A DNA stretch of 38,670 nt from Lachnospiraceae bacterium (GCA_017462755.1 JAFTQM010000040.1:1-38670), one strand, 5' to 3'. Shown: positions 1 through 9,151, numbered from the stretch's first letter. The notes: generated by a model not told the origin, from the letters alone. Numbers and translations are program-made.

Positions 1-31
1 CAAAACAGATATTTTGCAGATGATCACTTTG

Positions 32-40
32 ATTATAACA
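32..40 (-). promoter_or_regulatory. Extended -10 promoter firing leftward out of the window
   Basis: Read on the minus strand this is TGT followed by TATAAT, an extended -10. No good -35 is visible 16-18 bases upstream. It lies about 110 bases beyond the stop of the DUF4397 gene and would serve a gene off the left edge. The rest of 1-150 shows no gene. Confidence 0.35.
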
Positions 41-150
41 CCTTTCGCTCAAATATGCTCGAAAAACCTTTGAAAAACAAACAACTTTTAAACGGCAGTG
101 GAATTTACTTCTGCACTGGAATTTCGAATTTCAATTTAGGATTTTCATTT

Positions 151-756
151 TCAAAATTCAAGCAGTACCAGTCGCAGCGGAAGCTCTTCATTATCGGCAC
201 CCAGAATACAAATCGTATAGCAGGTCGCATTTTGCAGCTCTATCTTCAGCGAAAGGGAATCGTTCCCTTCCCTCGCCTCATACGCTTCCTCCCTCTGCAT
301 TACAAGCTCATAGCTGCCACAGCGCGCCGGACATAAGCTGCTTATTTCCCGTGGCGCAACGGCAGAAAATATTGTACTGCCCTCCTTCGTACAAAGACGA
401 AACGGACCCTCATCAAAGCTGAAGTTTCCGAGTCTGATACAACTCTTTCCCCGCCCTGCTAAGGACCCGTTTTCCTCTGTTACAATCAAAGAAACACTGT
501 GCATCGTATTGCAAATCACAAGCGTTTTTTTCTCTCCTGCCGAAAACGGGAGCGTTTCCGACCACAGCACCTCTCCGGTGTGCGCATGCATTACACTGAC
601 TCTACGAAACCCTGCGTTTATCCGACAGCGCTCCGATACTTCACCGAAGCAAAGCTTTTCTGCTATCTCTCTGCTTCCGACACAAACCCGGACTGTCGGC
701 ACAAAGCACGCTGCATTTAATACTCTGACGACTGCACACTGAACATTCTTTTCCAT
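151..756 (-). CDS. DUF4397-domain protein, cysteine-rich, probably cytoplasmic
   Basis: A 201-residue protein whose first ~100 residues follow the DUF4397 pattern: VRVLNA near residue 10, a VRVCVG strand, a FGEVSERC turn and a RRVSV strand. DUF4397 is a beta-sandwich family of unknown function, usually found in secreted or anchored proteins. Here no signal peptide, TM helix or anchor is visible, and there are about twelve cysteines, which suggests a reducing compartment. The start ATG has AAGGGA about 7 bases upstream. It lies 68 bases after the DUF2298 gene on the same strand and is the last gene of the glf run. The domain call is by pattern and the role is unknown. Confidence 0.7.
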   Translation of the reverse strand: MEKNVQCAVVRVLNAACFVPTVRVCVGSREIAEKLCFGEVSERCRINAGFRRVSVMHAHTGEVLWSETLPFSAGEKKTLVICNTMHSVSLIVTEENGSLAGRGKSCIRLGNFSFDEGPFRLCTKEGSTIFSAVAPREISSLCPARCGSYELVMQREEAYEAREGNDSLSLKIELQNATCYTICILGADNEELPLRLVLLEF

Positions 757-824
757 ATTTCAATCCCTTTAGAGCTTTCTTCTACTATATGAAGCTTTGC
801 TCTGATTCAGACCGAAATCATGCA

Positions 825-3308
825 CTAGCGATTTATTTTTACAATATAAGTCGTTTCTCCATTGAAATCCGGTGCAGTTTCAAATACCACCTCACCCAGA
901 CTCCGAAGCAGTTCTTCGTTGACCGGCATGGAAGTATCCTTAAACTTTTCACTGTCACGCTCCGACTCGCCTACATAGATATACTCAATATCATATTTTT
1001 CAATCAGATACCGTACCTCAGTCTCATCCTCCGAGGTATATATCGTACACACATCGTCTTCACGCTCTGATACCACCTCCGGAAATCCTCCGGACGCATC
1101 GCTGCGCCACAGCCATTCATGTGTGCGCCAGCCAAGCACAGTCGGCAGACCGGTTAAAACCGATACTCTCTGATAATAAGTATAGCTGTCTCCATGTGCT
1201 TCCAGCACCACCGGAGTTCCTTCGATATTTTCATTCAGCCACGCGATTGCCTCGGCATCCGCCTCCGACTCATCATATACAAAGGCAGACGCATCCAGTC
1301 CTTCGTACCGTTCCTTTTGGGTAACATCACCAAACCAGCCATTCGTTGCATTTCCAAAGTAGCCCAACGTCGTTGCAAAGCACAATGCAATTGCTACTCC
1401 GGCAGCTCTCTGTGCATAGCTTCTGGCATATCCGATTAGCTTTACCAAAATATAAGAAATACACATACCGAACATAATATAAGACTGATAGGTCAGCTTG
1501 AACATCGTGTTGGCACGCTTGTAGTCGCCACTGTAAATATCCTTTACATAAACCAGCTCCGGTATCAGTACCAGACCGATGCCGCACAAACCAATGGTCA
1601 GGATAAACAAATCCGCCACCTGCAGATTCTCAATAAACTGATACAGCTTATTCTTCTCCGGTACAAACTCTACCGTTTCCTTTTTTTCGATACCCTCTGC
1701 GACATTTTTCTTTACCCGCTTACCATCCACATAGGTATAGCCGTTTAACAAGCCCCAGCGATACAGGTGCGTATAACGGTCATACAAATATATCAAAATC
1801 AGAATGACCGGAATACCCCAGAGAATCAACAGCTGCTGCATTGGTGTCCGATATACTACCAGACGAATCTCCGTCGAAATCTGCTCAAAATTCATCGTAA
1901 ACGGCAGACTGACAATCTTAGAAACCAGCAATACAAGGACTGCCTGCAGTGCCGTCAGTTTTACGGTATCCATCGAAAACTGGTAGATTGCCGCATTGGA
2001 AAACAAAATAATCGCACCTGCTACGACAAAATAAATCGGAAAATCCCAGAAATTTGTCATATGGAATAAACCAATGAAAAAGCCAAGTAACAGCACCATC
2101 GGGTGCAATGCCTCCTGCCAGAGGGATGGTCTTTGAATTGCATGTCCCAAACGCATTTCATCCATTTTTTCCTTCCGGTAAAGCAGCCATGCAAAAAGCA
2201 TTCCCAGCACCGTAAGAACAAACATGATATTGATTACATGCGCGTGTAAATCACCCAAAATAAAGGAGTAGCTCGGAAACTCATGAATCGTCTTATCTGC
2301 CGTATCCGGGTCATATCCGATGTAACGGGTCGAATCCGGAAACCAGAACGAGGATACCTCCTCGATGCCGGCTAACTTCTCCAAAAACGGAACCAGATAA
2401 CGATATATCAGGAAATGCATATTTCCTGCCATAGATACCGCTACTCCGGCTACCGCACCGGCGATTGCAGGCAATACCGCTTTTACACGCTTTCCATTCT
2501 TTACTGTCTTACCATCGCCGCTTCGGTCGGTTCGAAGCTTTCTGCTTCGGTCCTCTAAGAAGGTACGAATCAGATTGTTCACAATCGAAAACGGCATCGA
2601 AAAACCAAACGCCGCCAATGTCATCAGCATCAGATTATAACCGTATGCCACACCGACTCCGGTCAGCTTGGTCAGATAGGTTGCCAGATACTGTCCGACA
2701 TAATAATAATTGATGGATTCACCGGACAGCCACAAATCCTCCGGTGGCATATAGGAGGAACGGTCTATTACCGTCATAAATCCATAATCCATAAACTTCT
2801 CTGTACCGTATGCCTCCGGCTTGAAGCCACGCAGATAGCACCAGAACACGAAAAACAGGAAGTACAGCACCTCACTTTTTAATGCCGCACCAAGCTTTTC
2901 CTGTGTCAGCTGATAACGCAGATACGCTACGCCTTTGTCCGACTTCTTTTGGTAGCTTGATACAAAGACTGCCAATCCGATACTAAGCACCGCACAGATA
3001 CCGACACATACCAACGAATTGACCCTGCTGAATTTCATCAGCTTCAGCGAGGACAGGTACCACATCAGTACACCGGTAATCGCCAAACCAATCGCTTTAG
3101 AAAATACAAAACCGCCATCGTGAAAACGCCCAAATATCAGCCCGGTCAGCGGGTATACTGCAACTCCTAACAGCATTAACATCAGCCACCATTGCATTAC
3201 CTTGCCGAAATCACTGCCCAGCAGACTGCTTCCAAGCATCGCCACAACTCCGAAGCCAACCAGCGGAATTGCATAATTTTTCAATACATCTGTTATCTTC
3301 TTATTCAT
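825..3308 (-). CDS. DUF2298 (YYY-type) large polytopic membrane protein, putative glycosyltransferase
   Basis: About 827 residues with a dozen or more hydrophobic segments. The DUF2298 signatures are clear: MDYGFM...IDRSSYMPPEDLWLSG, GESINYYYVGQYLATYL, the conserved ILGDLHAH and a downstream RANTMFK. A soluble C-terminal domain of about 150 residues follows the last TM segment. DUF2298 proteins are unproven in function but resemble GT-C glycosyltransferases that use lipid-linked sugars outside the membrane. An upstream ATG at 3341 overlaps the GT2 gene. The ATG at 3308 (MNKKITDV) is preferred because GGAGAGG lies just before it, leaving a 22-base gap to the GT2 stop. Its neighbours glf, GT2 and a second giant membrane protein point to envelope glycan assembly. 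Confidence 0.8.
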   Translation of the reverse strand: MNKKITDVLKNYAIPLVGFGVVAMLGSSLLGSDFGKVMQWWLMLMLLGVAVYPLTGLIFGRFHDGGFVFSKAIGLAITGVLMWYLSSLKLMKFSRVNSLVCVGICAVLSIGLAVFVSSYQKKSDKGVAYLRYQLTQEKLGAALKSEVLYFLFFVFWCYLRGFKPEAYGTEKFMDYGFMTVIDRSSYMPPEDLWLSGESINYYYVGQYLATYLTKLTGVGVAYGYNLMLMTLAAFGFSMPFSIVNNLIRTFLEDRSRKLRTDRSGDGKTVKNGKRVKAVLPAIAGAVAGVAVSMAGNMHFLIYRYLVPFLEKLAGIEEVSSFWFPDSTRYIGYDPDTADKTIHEFPSYSFILGDLHAHVINIMFVLTVLGMLFAWLLYRKEKMDEMRLGHAIQRPSLWQEALHPMVLLLGFFIGLFHMTNFWDFPIYFVVAGAIILFSNAAIYQFSMDTVKLTALQAVLVLLVSKIVSLPFTMNFEQISTEIRLVVYRTPMQQLLILWGIPVILILIYLYDRYTHLYRWGLLNGYTYVDGKRVKKNVAEGIEKKETVEFVPEKNKLYQFIENLQVADLFILTIGLCGIGLVLIPELVYVKDIYSGDYKRANTMFKLTYQSYIMFGMCISYILVKLIGYARSYAQRAAGVAIALCFATTLGYFGNATNGWFGDVTQKERYEGLDASAFVYDESEADAEAIAWLNENIEGTPVVLEAHGDSYTYYQRVSVLTGLPTVLGWRTHEWLWRSDASGGFPEVVSEREDDVCTIYTSEDETEVRYLIEKYDIEYIYVGESERDSEKFKDTSMPVNEELLRSLGEVVFETAPDFNGETTYIVKINR

Positions 3309-3330
3309 TGTCCTCTCCATTCCAATTGCC

Positions 3331-4047
3331 TTAAATTGCATTTTTCAGGCATTTATTAATCGTTCGAAAATCCTTAAATGCCTGCTTTCCAATCTTAAAT
3401 ATTTTTTTCAGATTGATGGAGTTTACACCACCCTGTCTCGGTCGGAATGTAATCGGCATATACTTTACCGGCTGATTCTTTCTGGCATAAATTACCGAAA
3501 GCACTACATTGGACAAATTAAAATTCTCCGGCACCAGCTTAAGATTCTCCTTCAGCGGCGCTGCCTGCATCAAACGGAACGGTGTATTGGCATCCGTCAC
3601 ATTCACATGGAAGCACAGCTTGCAGACAAGCTTTAAGGTCTTGGTTACAAAGACTCTGGAAAAACCGTCCTGTCTGCCCTTCCGGTGTCCGATAACCATC
3701 GCATACTGCTCTCTTAACTCCCAAAACGGCATAAATTCCTCCGGCAGCGTCTGTCCGTCCGAATCCGTCTGAAATACATAATCAGCACCTGCCTTTAACG
3801 CATAATAATACCCATAAAGCACCGTCGCACCATGTCCCTGGTTCGCCTTTGTTACCGGCTCGAATGCCGGACGTGTCTTTGCTAACTCCTGCATCTTCGC
3901 ATAGGTCGAATCCTTACTGCCATCATCGATAATTACCAGACGGCTTCCGTTTCCGATTCGTTCCACCACCGGGTACCAGTCATTTACCACTGCTTCGATA
4001 TTCTCCTCCTCGTTGTATGCCGGTATTACAATATACAGCTTATCCAT
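3331..4047 (-). CDS. Family 2 glycosyltransferase, polyprenol-phosphate (DPM1-like) type
   Basis: About 238 residues forming a single GT-A domain. It opens with LYIVIPAYNEEENIE, followed by LVIIDDGSKDST (nucleotide binding), NQGHGATVLYGYYYA and the metal-binding QTDSDGQT. The C-terminal part lacks TM helices, so this is the compact DPM1-like class that moves a sugar from a nucleotide donor to a polyprenyl phosphate or a similar acceptor. A GTG at 4068 could extend the frame and overlaps the glf stop. The ATG at 4047 (MDKLYIV) has GGAAG about 9 bases upstream and gives the normal family start. It directly follows glf, so UDP-galactofuranose is a plausible donor. Substrate and acceptor are inferred. 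Confidence 0.85.
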   Translation of the reverse strand: MDKLYIVIPAYNEEENIEAVVNDWYPVVERIGNGSRLVIIDDGSKDSTYAKMQELAKTRPAFEPVTKANQGHGATVLYGYYYALKAGADYVFQTDSDGQTLPEEFMPFWELREQYAMVIGHRKGRQDGFSRVFVTKTLKLVCKLCFHVNVTDANTPFRLMQAAPLKENLKLVPENFNLSNVVLSVIYARKNQPVKYMPITFRPRQGGVNSINLKKIFKIGKQAFKDFRTINKCLKNAI

Positions 4048-4067
4048 ACCCCTTACTTCCTTTCTCA

Positions 4068-5159
4068 CTATTTTAACTTCTCGTTATACAGATTGAGCGC
4101 ACTGCGCACTACCGCGTCCATATTGTAATAGCGGTATTCTGCTAAACGTCCGAGAAAATATACATTTTTCTCCTGTGCCATCTCTGCCTGATACAACGCA
4201 TACTGTGCTTTGCAGTCCGCAGTCGGGAACGGATAATACGGCTCTCCCTCTGCCTGCGGATACTCCTTCAGAATGGTCGTTTTCTTACTCTCCTGCCATG
4301 TCAGCTTTTTGAACTCCGTAATGCGGGTAAAATCAAAATCATTCGGATAATTTACCACCGGAGCCTCCTGATAGGATTCGCAGTCATAGGTTTCAAATAC
4401 GAAATCAATGCTGCGGTATTTCAGCTTACCATGCTTGCAGCCGTAATACTCATCTGCCGGACCGGTGTATACTAAGGTATCCCATGTAATCTCATTGCGA
4501 ATTTCCTCAAAATCCGTATTCAGCAGAATCTTGATGTTCGGATTTGCAATCATTGCCTCGCACATTTTGGTATAACCATGACGCGGCATTCCCTGATACT
4601 TGTCCGTAAAATAGCGGGTATCGCGGTTGTAACGGAGCGGAATACGGGAAATTACGGACGTATCAATCTCCGCCGGGTCCACGCCCCACTGCTTCTTGGT
4701 ATAATTTTCAAAGAATTTCTGATAAATCTCCTCGCCAACCTTGCTCAGTGCCACATCTCTGCTGGTCTTAATCTCGTCCATCGGCACAGCCAGCTTGTCG
4801 ATAAATTCCTTCATCTCCTCCGGTGTCAGTGACAAATTGTAAAGCTGATTGATGGTCTCTAACGTAATCGGCATCGGAATCAGATTGCCGTCCACCTGCG
4901 TCAGCACGCGGTGCCAGAAATCATTCCACTTTGTAAATTTACTCAGATACTCATAAACTTCCTTATCATTGGTATGAAAGATATGCGGTCCGTAATTGTG
5001 AATCAGGATTCCGTCCTCATTGTACGAATCGTAAACATTTCCTCCGATATGACTTCTCTTCTCTACTACCAGTACCTTTTCATTTTTTTCCGAAGCAATA
5101 CGCTCCGCTACCGTAAGGCCTGCCAGTCCTGCGCCCACTACAACATAACGATAATGCAT
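4068..5159 (-). CDS. glf: UDP-galactopyranose mutase
   Basis: A flavoenzyme that interconverts UDP-galactopyranose and UDP-galactofuranose in the cytoplasm, the committed step to galactofuranose (Galf). The 363 residues match the usual family length. The FAD-binding GAGLAGLTVAER is at residues 8-19, and VVEKRSHIGGNVYD and the signature NYGPHIFHT follow. Further conserved blocks are the FWHRVLT / PMPITLETIN stretch, KKQWGVDP, the arginine-bearing SRIPLRYNRDTRYF, and FLGRLAEYRYYNMD near the end, which binds FAD and substrate. The start has a perfect AGGAGG 8 bases upstream. It lies 25 bases downstream of a GT-C-like gene and directly ahead of the GT2 gene. Confidence 0.96.
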   Translation of the reverse strand: MHYRYVVVGAGLAGLTVAERIASEKNEKVLVVEKRSHIGGNVYDSYNEDGILIHNYGPHIFHTNDKEVYEYLSKFTKWNDFWHRVLTQVDGNLIPMPITLETINQLYNLSLTPEEMKEFIDKLAVPMDEIKTSRDVALSKVGEEIYQKFFENYTKKQWGVDPAEIDTSVISRIPLRYNRDTRYFTDKYQGMPRHGYTKMCEAMIANPNIKILLNTDFEEIRNEITWDTLVYTGPADEYYGCKHGKLKYRSIDFVFETYDCESYQEAPVVNYPNDFDFTRITEFKKLTWQESKKTTILKEYPQAEGEPYYPFPTADCKAQYALYQAEMAQEKNVYFLGRLAEYRYYNMDAVVRSALNLYNEKLK

Positions 5160-5183
5160 GGTTCTCCTCCTCGAATCAATTCT

Positions 5184-7217
5184 TTAATAAAGCGGCTGCT
5201 GCACATCATAAATATTTACCTGCCAGTCGCCCTCATCCTCTGTATACACTCTTGCAAACGCAGACGAGATAACATCCTCTCTCACATCATATTCTGCATT
5301 CATACGACAATCATGATCTACAATAATAAAACGAATATTGTGTTCTTCCGTCAACTCCATCAAAAGCTCAACACTATCTGCCTCATACATTTCGCGCACC
5401 TGCATATCACGGTATGCCGTATCATAGCCCGCTGACCACGCAAAATACTGCCAGCCGTTGTACAGCATTGCACCGCCGAGCACCACCGAATTTAAGGCAT
5501 AATTGGAGGTTAAAAAGATATCCTCGGCATCGGAATTCTCCTGAATCCAAAGCATCAGAGGATCCTCCATATCGAATGCCAGATTGTTCGCCTGCTTATT
5601 CCGGTTCATTACCGTCAGATAATCAAACATACCGGTAATCGTCAGCAATACCGTCAGAAGCACCGCCGCAAAACGCATACCAAGCTTTTTTAACTCCCAT
5701 AACCGGGTCAGTGCATATGCCTCCAAAATACCAAGCAGCATTAGAGAAATCATAATGTACTTGTGATTTACCGTCACATCCGTCGTCAGGGATACATGAA
5801 AGGAAAATACAAACGGTGCCAAAAACGCTACCGTAATATATCTCTTTTCTTTATCTGAAATTAAGAATGCTGCAAACACAACCGCAAACAACGCACCGGT
5901 CAGACGATAAATATAATCCAGTACTCCAAAGAAGGTCTTATTCTCAGCAATAAAGCCATATTGAAGAGTGGTTGCTACCGCACTTCCGTCAATAAACGCA
6001 TTGCTTTGCAAAAACGATAACAGCACCGTAATAATCGCTAAAATCAAAAAATCCAAACGATGATCCGAAATCACCGCCAATACAAACAGCACCAGCAACG
6101 CTGCTATCGTTACTGCTCCGTTCCAGAATGCCAGCATACCGAGCAGCAAGCCCCCGAATACAGCCAGCTTCCAGTCTCCGAGGCGCCAGCCCTCTGCCGA
6201 AAACAGGCTTTCCTTCACAAAGCCCGCAACCGTCTTTTTCTTAAAGCGTTTGAAGCGCTCGAAGGCTTCAAACAAATACGGAACAAACAACAACAGCACC
6301 AGTAGCATTACACCCAGCGTAAATGCCAGATGACGCTGATTGCAATACACATTCAAATTCCAAAGTCCCCAATCCTCATTCGCCGAATATCCGATAAACG
6401 TAGAATTGTTCAAAAATGCTTTTAATTTGTCCTCTTCCTTCGGAAGCTCCGCAAGATAGCTGAACACCGAAAAAGAAGAACGGAATGCAAACAGCAGGGT
6501 CGTCAGGTATCCACCCGCACGCTTTCCCAAAAGCTTTGCCGCAAACACATACAATAACGAAAAAGTACTTACAAAGCCCAAAGCACTCGGTAAATTAAAG
6601 GCATAATCCAGCCGGATGCCAAGATACTCCAAATTTCCTACCAAAAACTGAAACATAAAGTGGTATTTGATATCCTCGCCCGCATAATGCGAATACACGG
6701 TCGGAAAATTATCTCCGGTTGAAAAGGAGCGAATCATACCAAGATGCGGCGAAAAATCACTGAATACCGAAAGACCTACATACAGTACGCCATCCTTTAC
6801 GCAAAAGGTCTGCCAAAACAGGGTAACCGCCAATATAAGAACCAGTGCCAGAAACACAAGCTCCGATTTTAAAAGCGGCTTCCTTACTGCTCCCTCGCCA
6901 AGCAGGCTGACTTTCTTTTTTCGCAGCAATACCACGCCGATTACTGCACCGGTCAAAAACACCAGCATTGTAAACGCATTGGCTATTGTCATCGGATGCT
7001 CCTGCGCGCGAAACAAATACGACACCAGATACACACACCAGGTCATCGGTATCAAGCCCACATAAAGCCATGCCGGCAGCAACACAAACATACTGTTGAT
7101 TTTTAATTCTCTTCCGTAATAATCCTTCTGCGTCAATGCTGCCAGCCGCGGAAACACCGCGCGTGTAATTATACTGCCCGCAAATAACGCAATCAATATA
7201 TAAAGCAATCCTGCCAT
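5184..7217 (-). CDS. Large polytopic membrane protein, GT-C-like putative glycosyltransferase
   Basis: 677 residues with many hydrophobic helices and a soluble C-terminal tail of about 120 residues. An acidic loop after the early helices (SVFSDFSPHLGMIRSF) recalls the D-x-D/E external loop of GT-C enzymes. The next block, AGEDIKYHFMFQFL, lines up with GESINYYYVGQYLA of the DUF2298 protein downstream. The C-terminal tails of the two also share layout: W-x-x-EN near the start, a GW-x-x-x-W block, and I-x-(Y/F)-I-x-V at the end. The start ATG has only weak Shine-Dalgarno bases (AGGAT, with AAAGG further up). No motif identifies the sugar. A polyprenyl-P-sugar-dependent transferase acting outside the membrane is the leading reading. 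Confidence 0.65.
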   Translation of the reverse strand: MAGLLYILIALFAGSIITRAVFPRLAALTQKDYYGRELKINSMFVLLPAWLYVGLIPMTWCVYLVSYLFRAQEHPMTIANAFTMLVFLTGAVIGVVLLRKKKVSLLGEGAVRKPLLKSELVFLALVLILAVTLFWQTFCVKDGVLYVGLSVFSDFSPHLGMIRSFSTGDNFPTVYSHYAGEDIKYHFMFQFLVGNLEYLGIRLDYAFNLPSALGFVSTFSLLYVFAAKLLGKRAGGYLTTLLFAFRSSFSVFSYLAELPKEEDKLKAFLNNSTFIGYSANEDWGLWNLNVYCNQRHLAFTLGVMLLVLLLFVPYLFEAFERFKRFKKKTVAGFVKESLFSAEGWRLGDWKLAVFGGLLLGMLAFWNGAVTIAALLVLFVLAVISDHRLDFLILAIITVLLSFLQSNAFIDGSAVATTLQYGFIAENKTFFGVLDYIYRLTGALFAVVFAAFLISDKEKRYITVAFLAPFVFSFHVSLTTDVTVNHKYIMISLMLLGILEAYALTRLWELKKLGMRFAAVLLTVLLTITGMFDYLTVMNRNKQANNLAFDMEDPLMLWIQENSDAEDIFLTSNYALNSVVLGGAMLYNGWQYFAWSAGYDTAYRDMQVREMYEADSVELLMELTEEHNIRFIIVDHDCRMNAEYDVREDVISSAFARVYTEDEGDWQVNIYDVQQPLY

Positions 7218-7253
7218 ATCCTATTCCAACCTTTTCTATCTCTGCTTTTGCTA

Positions 7254-9038
7254 TTAAGGCATCTGTATTACGCTCATACAGTCCTCTCTCGTAATCGCCG
7301 ACAGCTGCTCCTTCGTCGGTGCCTGATAACAGATGACGCGATTTGCCTGTGCCGTTACCAGCTTTTCAAAGAGATTCCGGATGCCTCTCGCATTGCCGAA
7401 GCGTGCCTTCTCTTCCTCGCTCATTGCCTCCAGATATGCCGCAATATACTCAACCGCCTCCTGCTCCACGCAAAAGCCTGCCTTTTCCGCCATATTGTGC
7501 ATAATCTCCAACAGCTCCTCCTGCGAATAATCCTGGAAACAGATAAACTTGTTAAACCGTGACTGCAAGCCGGTATTCGCCTGTAAAAACTGCTCCATTT
7601 CCTTCGTATATCCGGCAACGATGATGACCAAATCCTCTCTGTAATCCTCCATCATCTTCACTAACGTATCAATCGCTTCCGAACCAAAATCATTGTCATT
7701 CAGCTTATTCGAAAGGGTATAGGCTTCATCAATAAACAAAATACCGCCCTTTGCCTTTTCTACTACCTCTTTTACCTTCAATGCAGTCTGACCGACATAG
7801 CCTGCCACCAGCCCCGCCCGATCGGTTTCTATCATTGTACCGTGGCTCAATATTCCAAGCTCACGATAGATTCTGCCAACCAGTCTGGCCACCGTCGTCT
7901 TGCCGGTTCCCGGATTGCCTGTAAATACCATATGATACGACATCGGCAGACTCGGAAGCTGATATTTCTCTCTCATCTTGCGAACCCGAATCAGATTAAT
8001 CAGAGAATGAATTTCCTCCTTTACCTCCTTTAGGCCCACCAAATCATTCAATTCCTTAAGCGGCTTCGTCAGACGTGCCGCTAAGAAATCAATTTCTATC
8101 TGCTCCTCTTCCGTTTTTGCTTCCTGCGGTGCTTCTGCCTCTGCTTCCTCTTCCGAACGTTCCGATGCATCCTCTTCTATGACATCCTCTGTCTGCCCGG
8201 TCTCCTCTGTGTCCTTTCCCTCGGCATCCTCTTCCATCGGAAGCTCGTCCCAGTGACTTACCTCTGCCACCTCCGCAGGCTCCGGCTCCTCCGATGTGCT
8301 TACCTGCTCTTCCACCGATACGAATTCCGGCTCTGTAGCTTCCGGTTCCACAATTTCTTCCTCCGGCTTCTCCTGCGCCACCGGTGCCGGTCTGCGCTCC
8401 GTCAAAAAGAGTGCTTCCTGCTTATATACCTTAAAATCCTCGCCTGCTTCCTTTAGCTGCTCGGTATTGCTCTCCAAATCACCCATACAAATCTTACGAA
8501 ACAGGTATTTTTCATCCACACAAGCTCCATGCGTATTCGCACTCTCGATAAACACATGAATTCTTCCGTAATATTCCTTTACATAACGGGTTACTGCCGG
8601 GTCACTCTGCTGATTCAGATAGGATTCCGCAAACAAAATATTCAAAACGGCATCAAAAAACAACCCGGTCAGACTACTATGACGCTCTACATCCCGTAAA
8701 CTGCACAGCTGCAACAAAATCGGCGGTGCCATTACCAGCCGCTCTGCCTCCTTAATATTGCCCTCCGAAAGACCAACCTCATTCACGGCGAGCGGATTGC
8801 CGCCACAGGTAGCCGCAATCATATGAAGCGTCTGTTCATCCTCAACCTTGCGATATACTGCCAGATGAATCATCAATGCCTGTATATACATCGAGAGAAA
8901 ATCCAAGATTGGATGCTTCAGGATCGCCTTCGGATGCTCCCAGTAGCCCTCCTCTTCCAGCATGGAACAGTAGCCACAGAGAATCCGATAATTCTCTCCT
9001 GCAATCTCATGAAGTTTTTCATTGGAATATGCTCGCAT
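7254..9038 (-). CDS. AAA+ ATPase of the CbxX/CfqX (SpoVK/EccA-like) group with acidic linker
   Basis: About 594 residues in three parts. Residues ~1-215 are an unrecognised helical domain. Residues ~217-312 are a Glu/Pro-rich linker. Residues ~315-594 are a CbxX-type AAA+ module. The module has DLVGLKEVKEEI, Walker A GNPGTGKTTVARLVG, the pore-like TDRAGLVAGYVGQT, Walker B GGILFIDEAYTL, sensor-type VIIVAGYTKEM and an arginine-finger region LQSRFNKFI. This architecture is close to SpoVK and type VII EccA proteins, which remodel protein partners. No type VII secretion gene is near. Three in-frame ATGs lie at 9077, 9050 and 9038. The last has GGAG 6 bases upstream and is preferred. It heads the glf run with a 36-base gap, but a shared function is not shown. 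Confidence 0.85.
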   Translation of the reverse strand: MRAYSNEKLHEIAGENYRILCGYCSMLEEEGYWEHPKAILKHPILDFLSMYIQALMIHLAVYRKVEDEQTLHMIAATCGGNPLAVNEVGLSEGNIKEAERLVMAPPILLQLCSLRDVERHSSLTGLFFDAVLNILFAESYLNQQSDPAVTRYVKEYYGRIHVFIESANTHGACVDEKYLFRKICMGDLESNTEQLKEAGEDFKVYKQEALFLTERRPAPVAQEKPEEEIVEPEATEPEFVSVEEQVSTSEEPEPAEVAEVSHWDELPMEEDAEGKDTEETGQTEDVIEEDASERSEEEAEAEAPQEAKTEEEQIEIDFLAARLTKPLKELNDLVGLKEVKEEIHSLINLIRVRKMREKYQLPSLPMSYHMVFTGNPGTGKTTVARLVGRIYRELGILSHGTMIETDRAGLVAGYVGQTALKVKEVVEKAKGGILFIDEAYTLSNKLNDNDFGSEAIDTLVKMMEDYREDLVIIVAGYTKEMEQFLQANTGLQSRFNKFICFQDYSQEELLEIMHNMAEKAGFCVEQEAVEYIAAYLEAMSEEEKARFGNARGIRNLFEKLVTAQANRVICYQAPTKEQLSAITREDCMSVIQMP

Positions 9039-9050
9039 CCTCTTCTCCAT

Positions 9051-9145
9051 TTCTGCGCTGCTTCCGACGCATCTCATTCTGCCTGCTTTACGCAGGGCAA
9101 ATCCTCGGGCTCTCTGCGCTTCCTCGCCTTGCGAAAAGCAAACCT
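9051..9145 (-). other. Structured leader or repeat-like stretch before the AAA+ gene
   Basis: On the minus strand this GC-richer stretch holds a small hairpin, TTGC-TTTTC-GCAA. It also holds an imperfect GCCCTGC-GTAAA-GCAGGC hairpin with one bulged C, and two similar GGAAG-CGCAG blocks. It ends in AATGGAG, which supplies the Shine-Dalgarno of the AAA+ gene. It is open in the AAA+ frame, which makes the start hard to place. It could be an untranslated leader or a dispersed palindromic repeat. Confidence 0.3.
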
Positions 9146-9151
9146 ATGAAT

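Noticed and set aside
499-742. Plus-strand open frames opposite the DUF4397 gene
   Set aside because: No ribosome site or recognisable protein; they are antisense shadows of the real gene.
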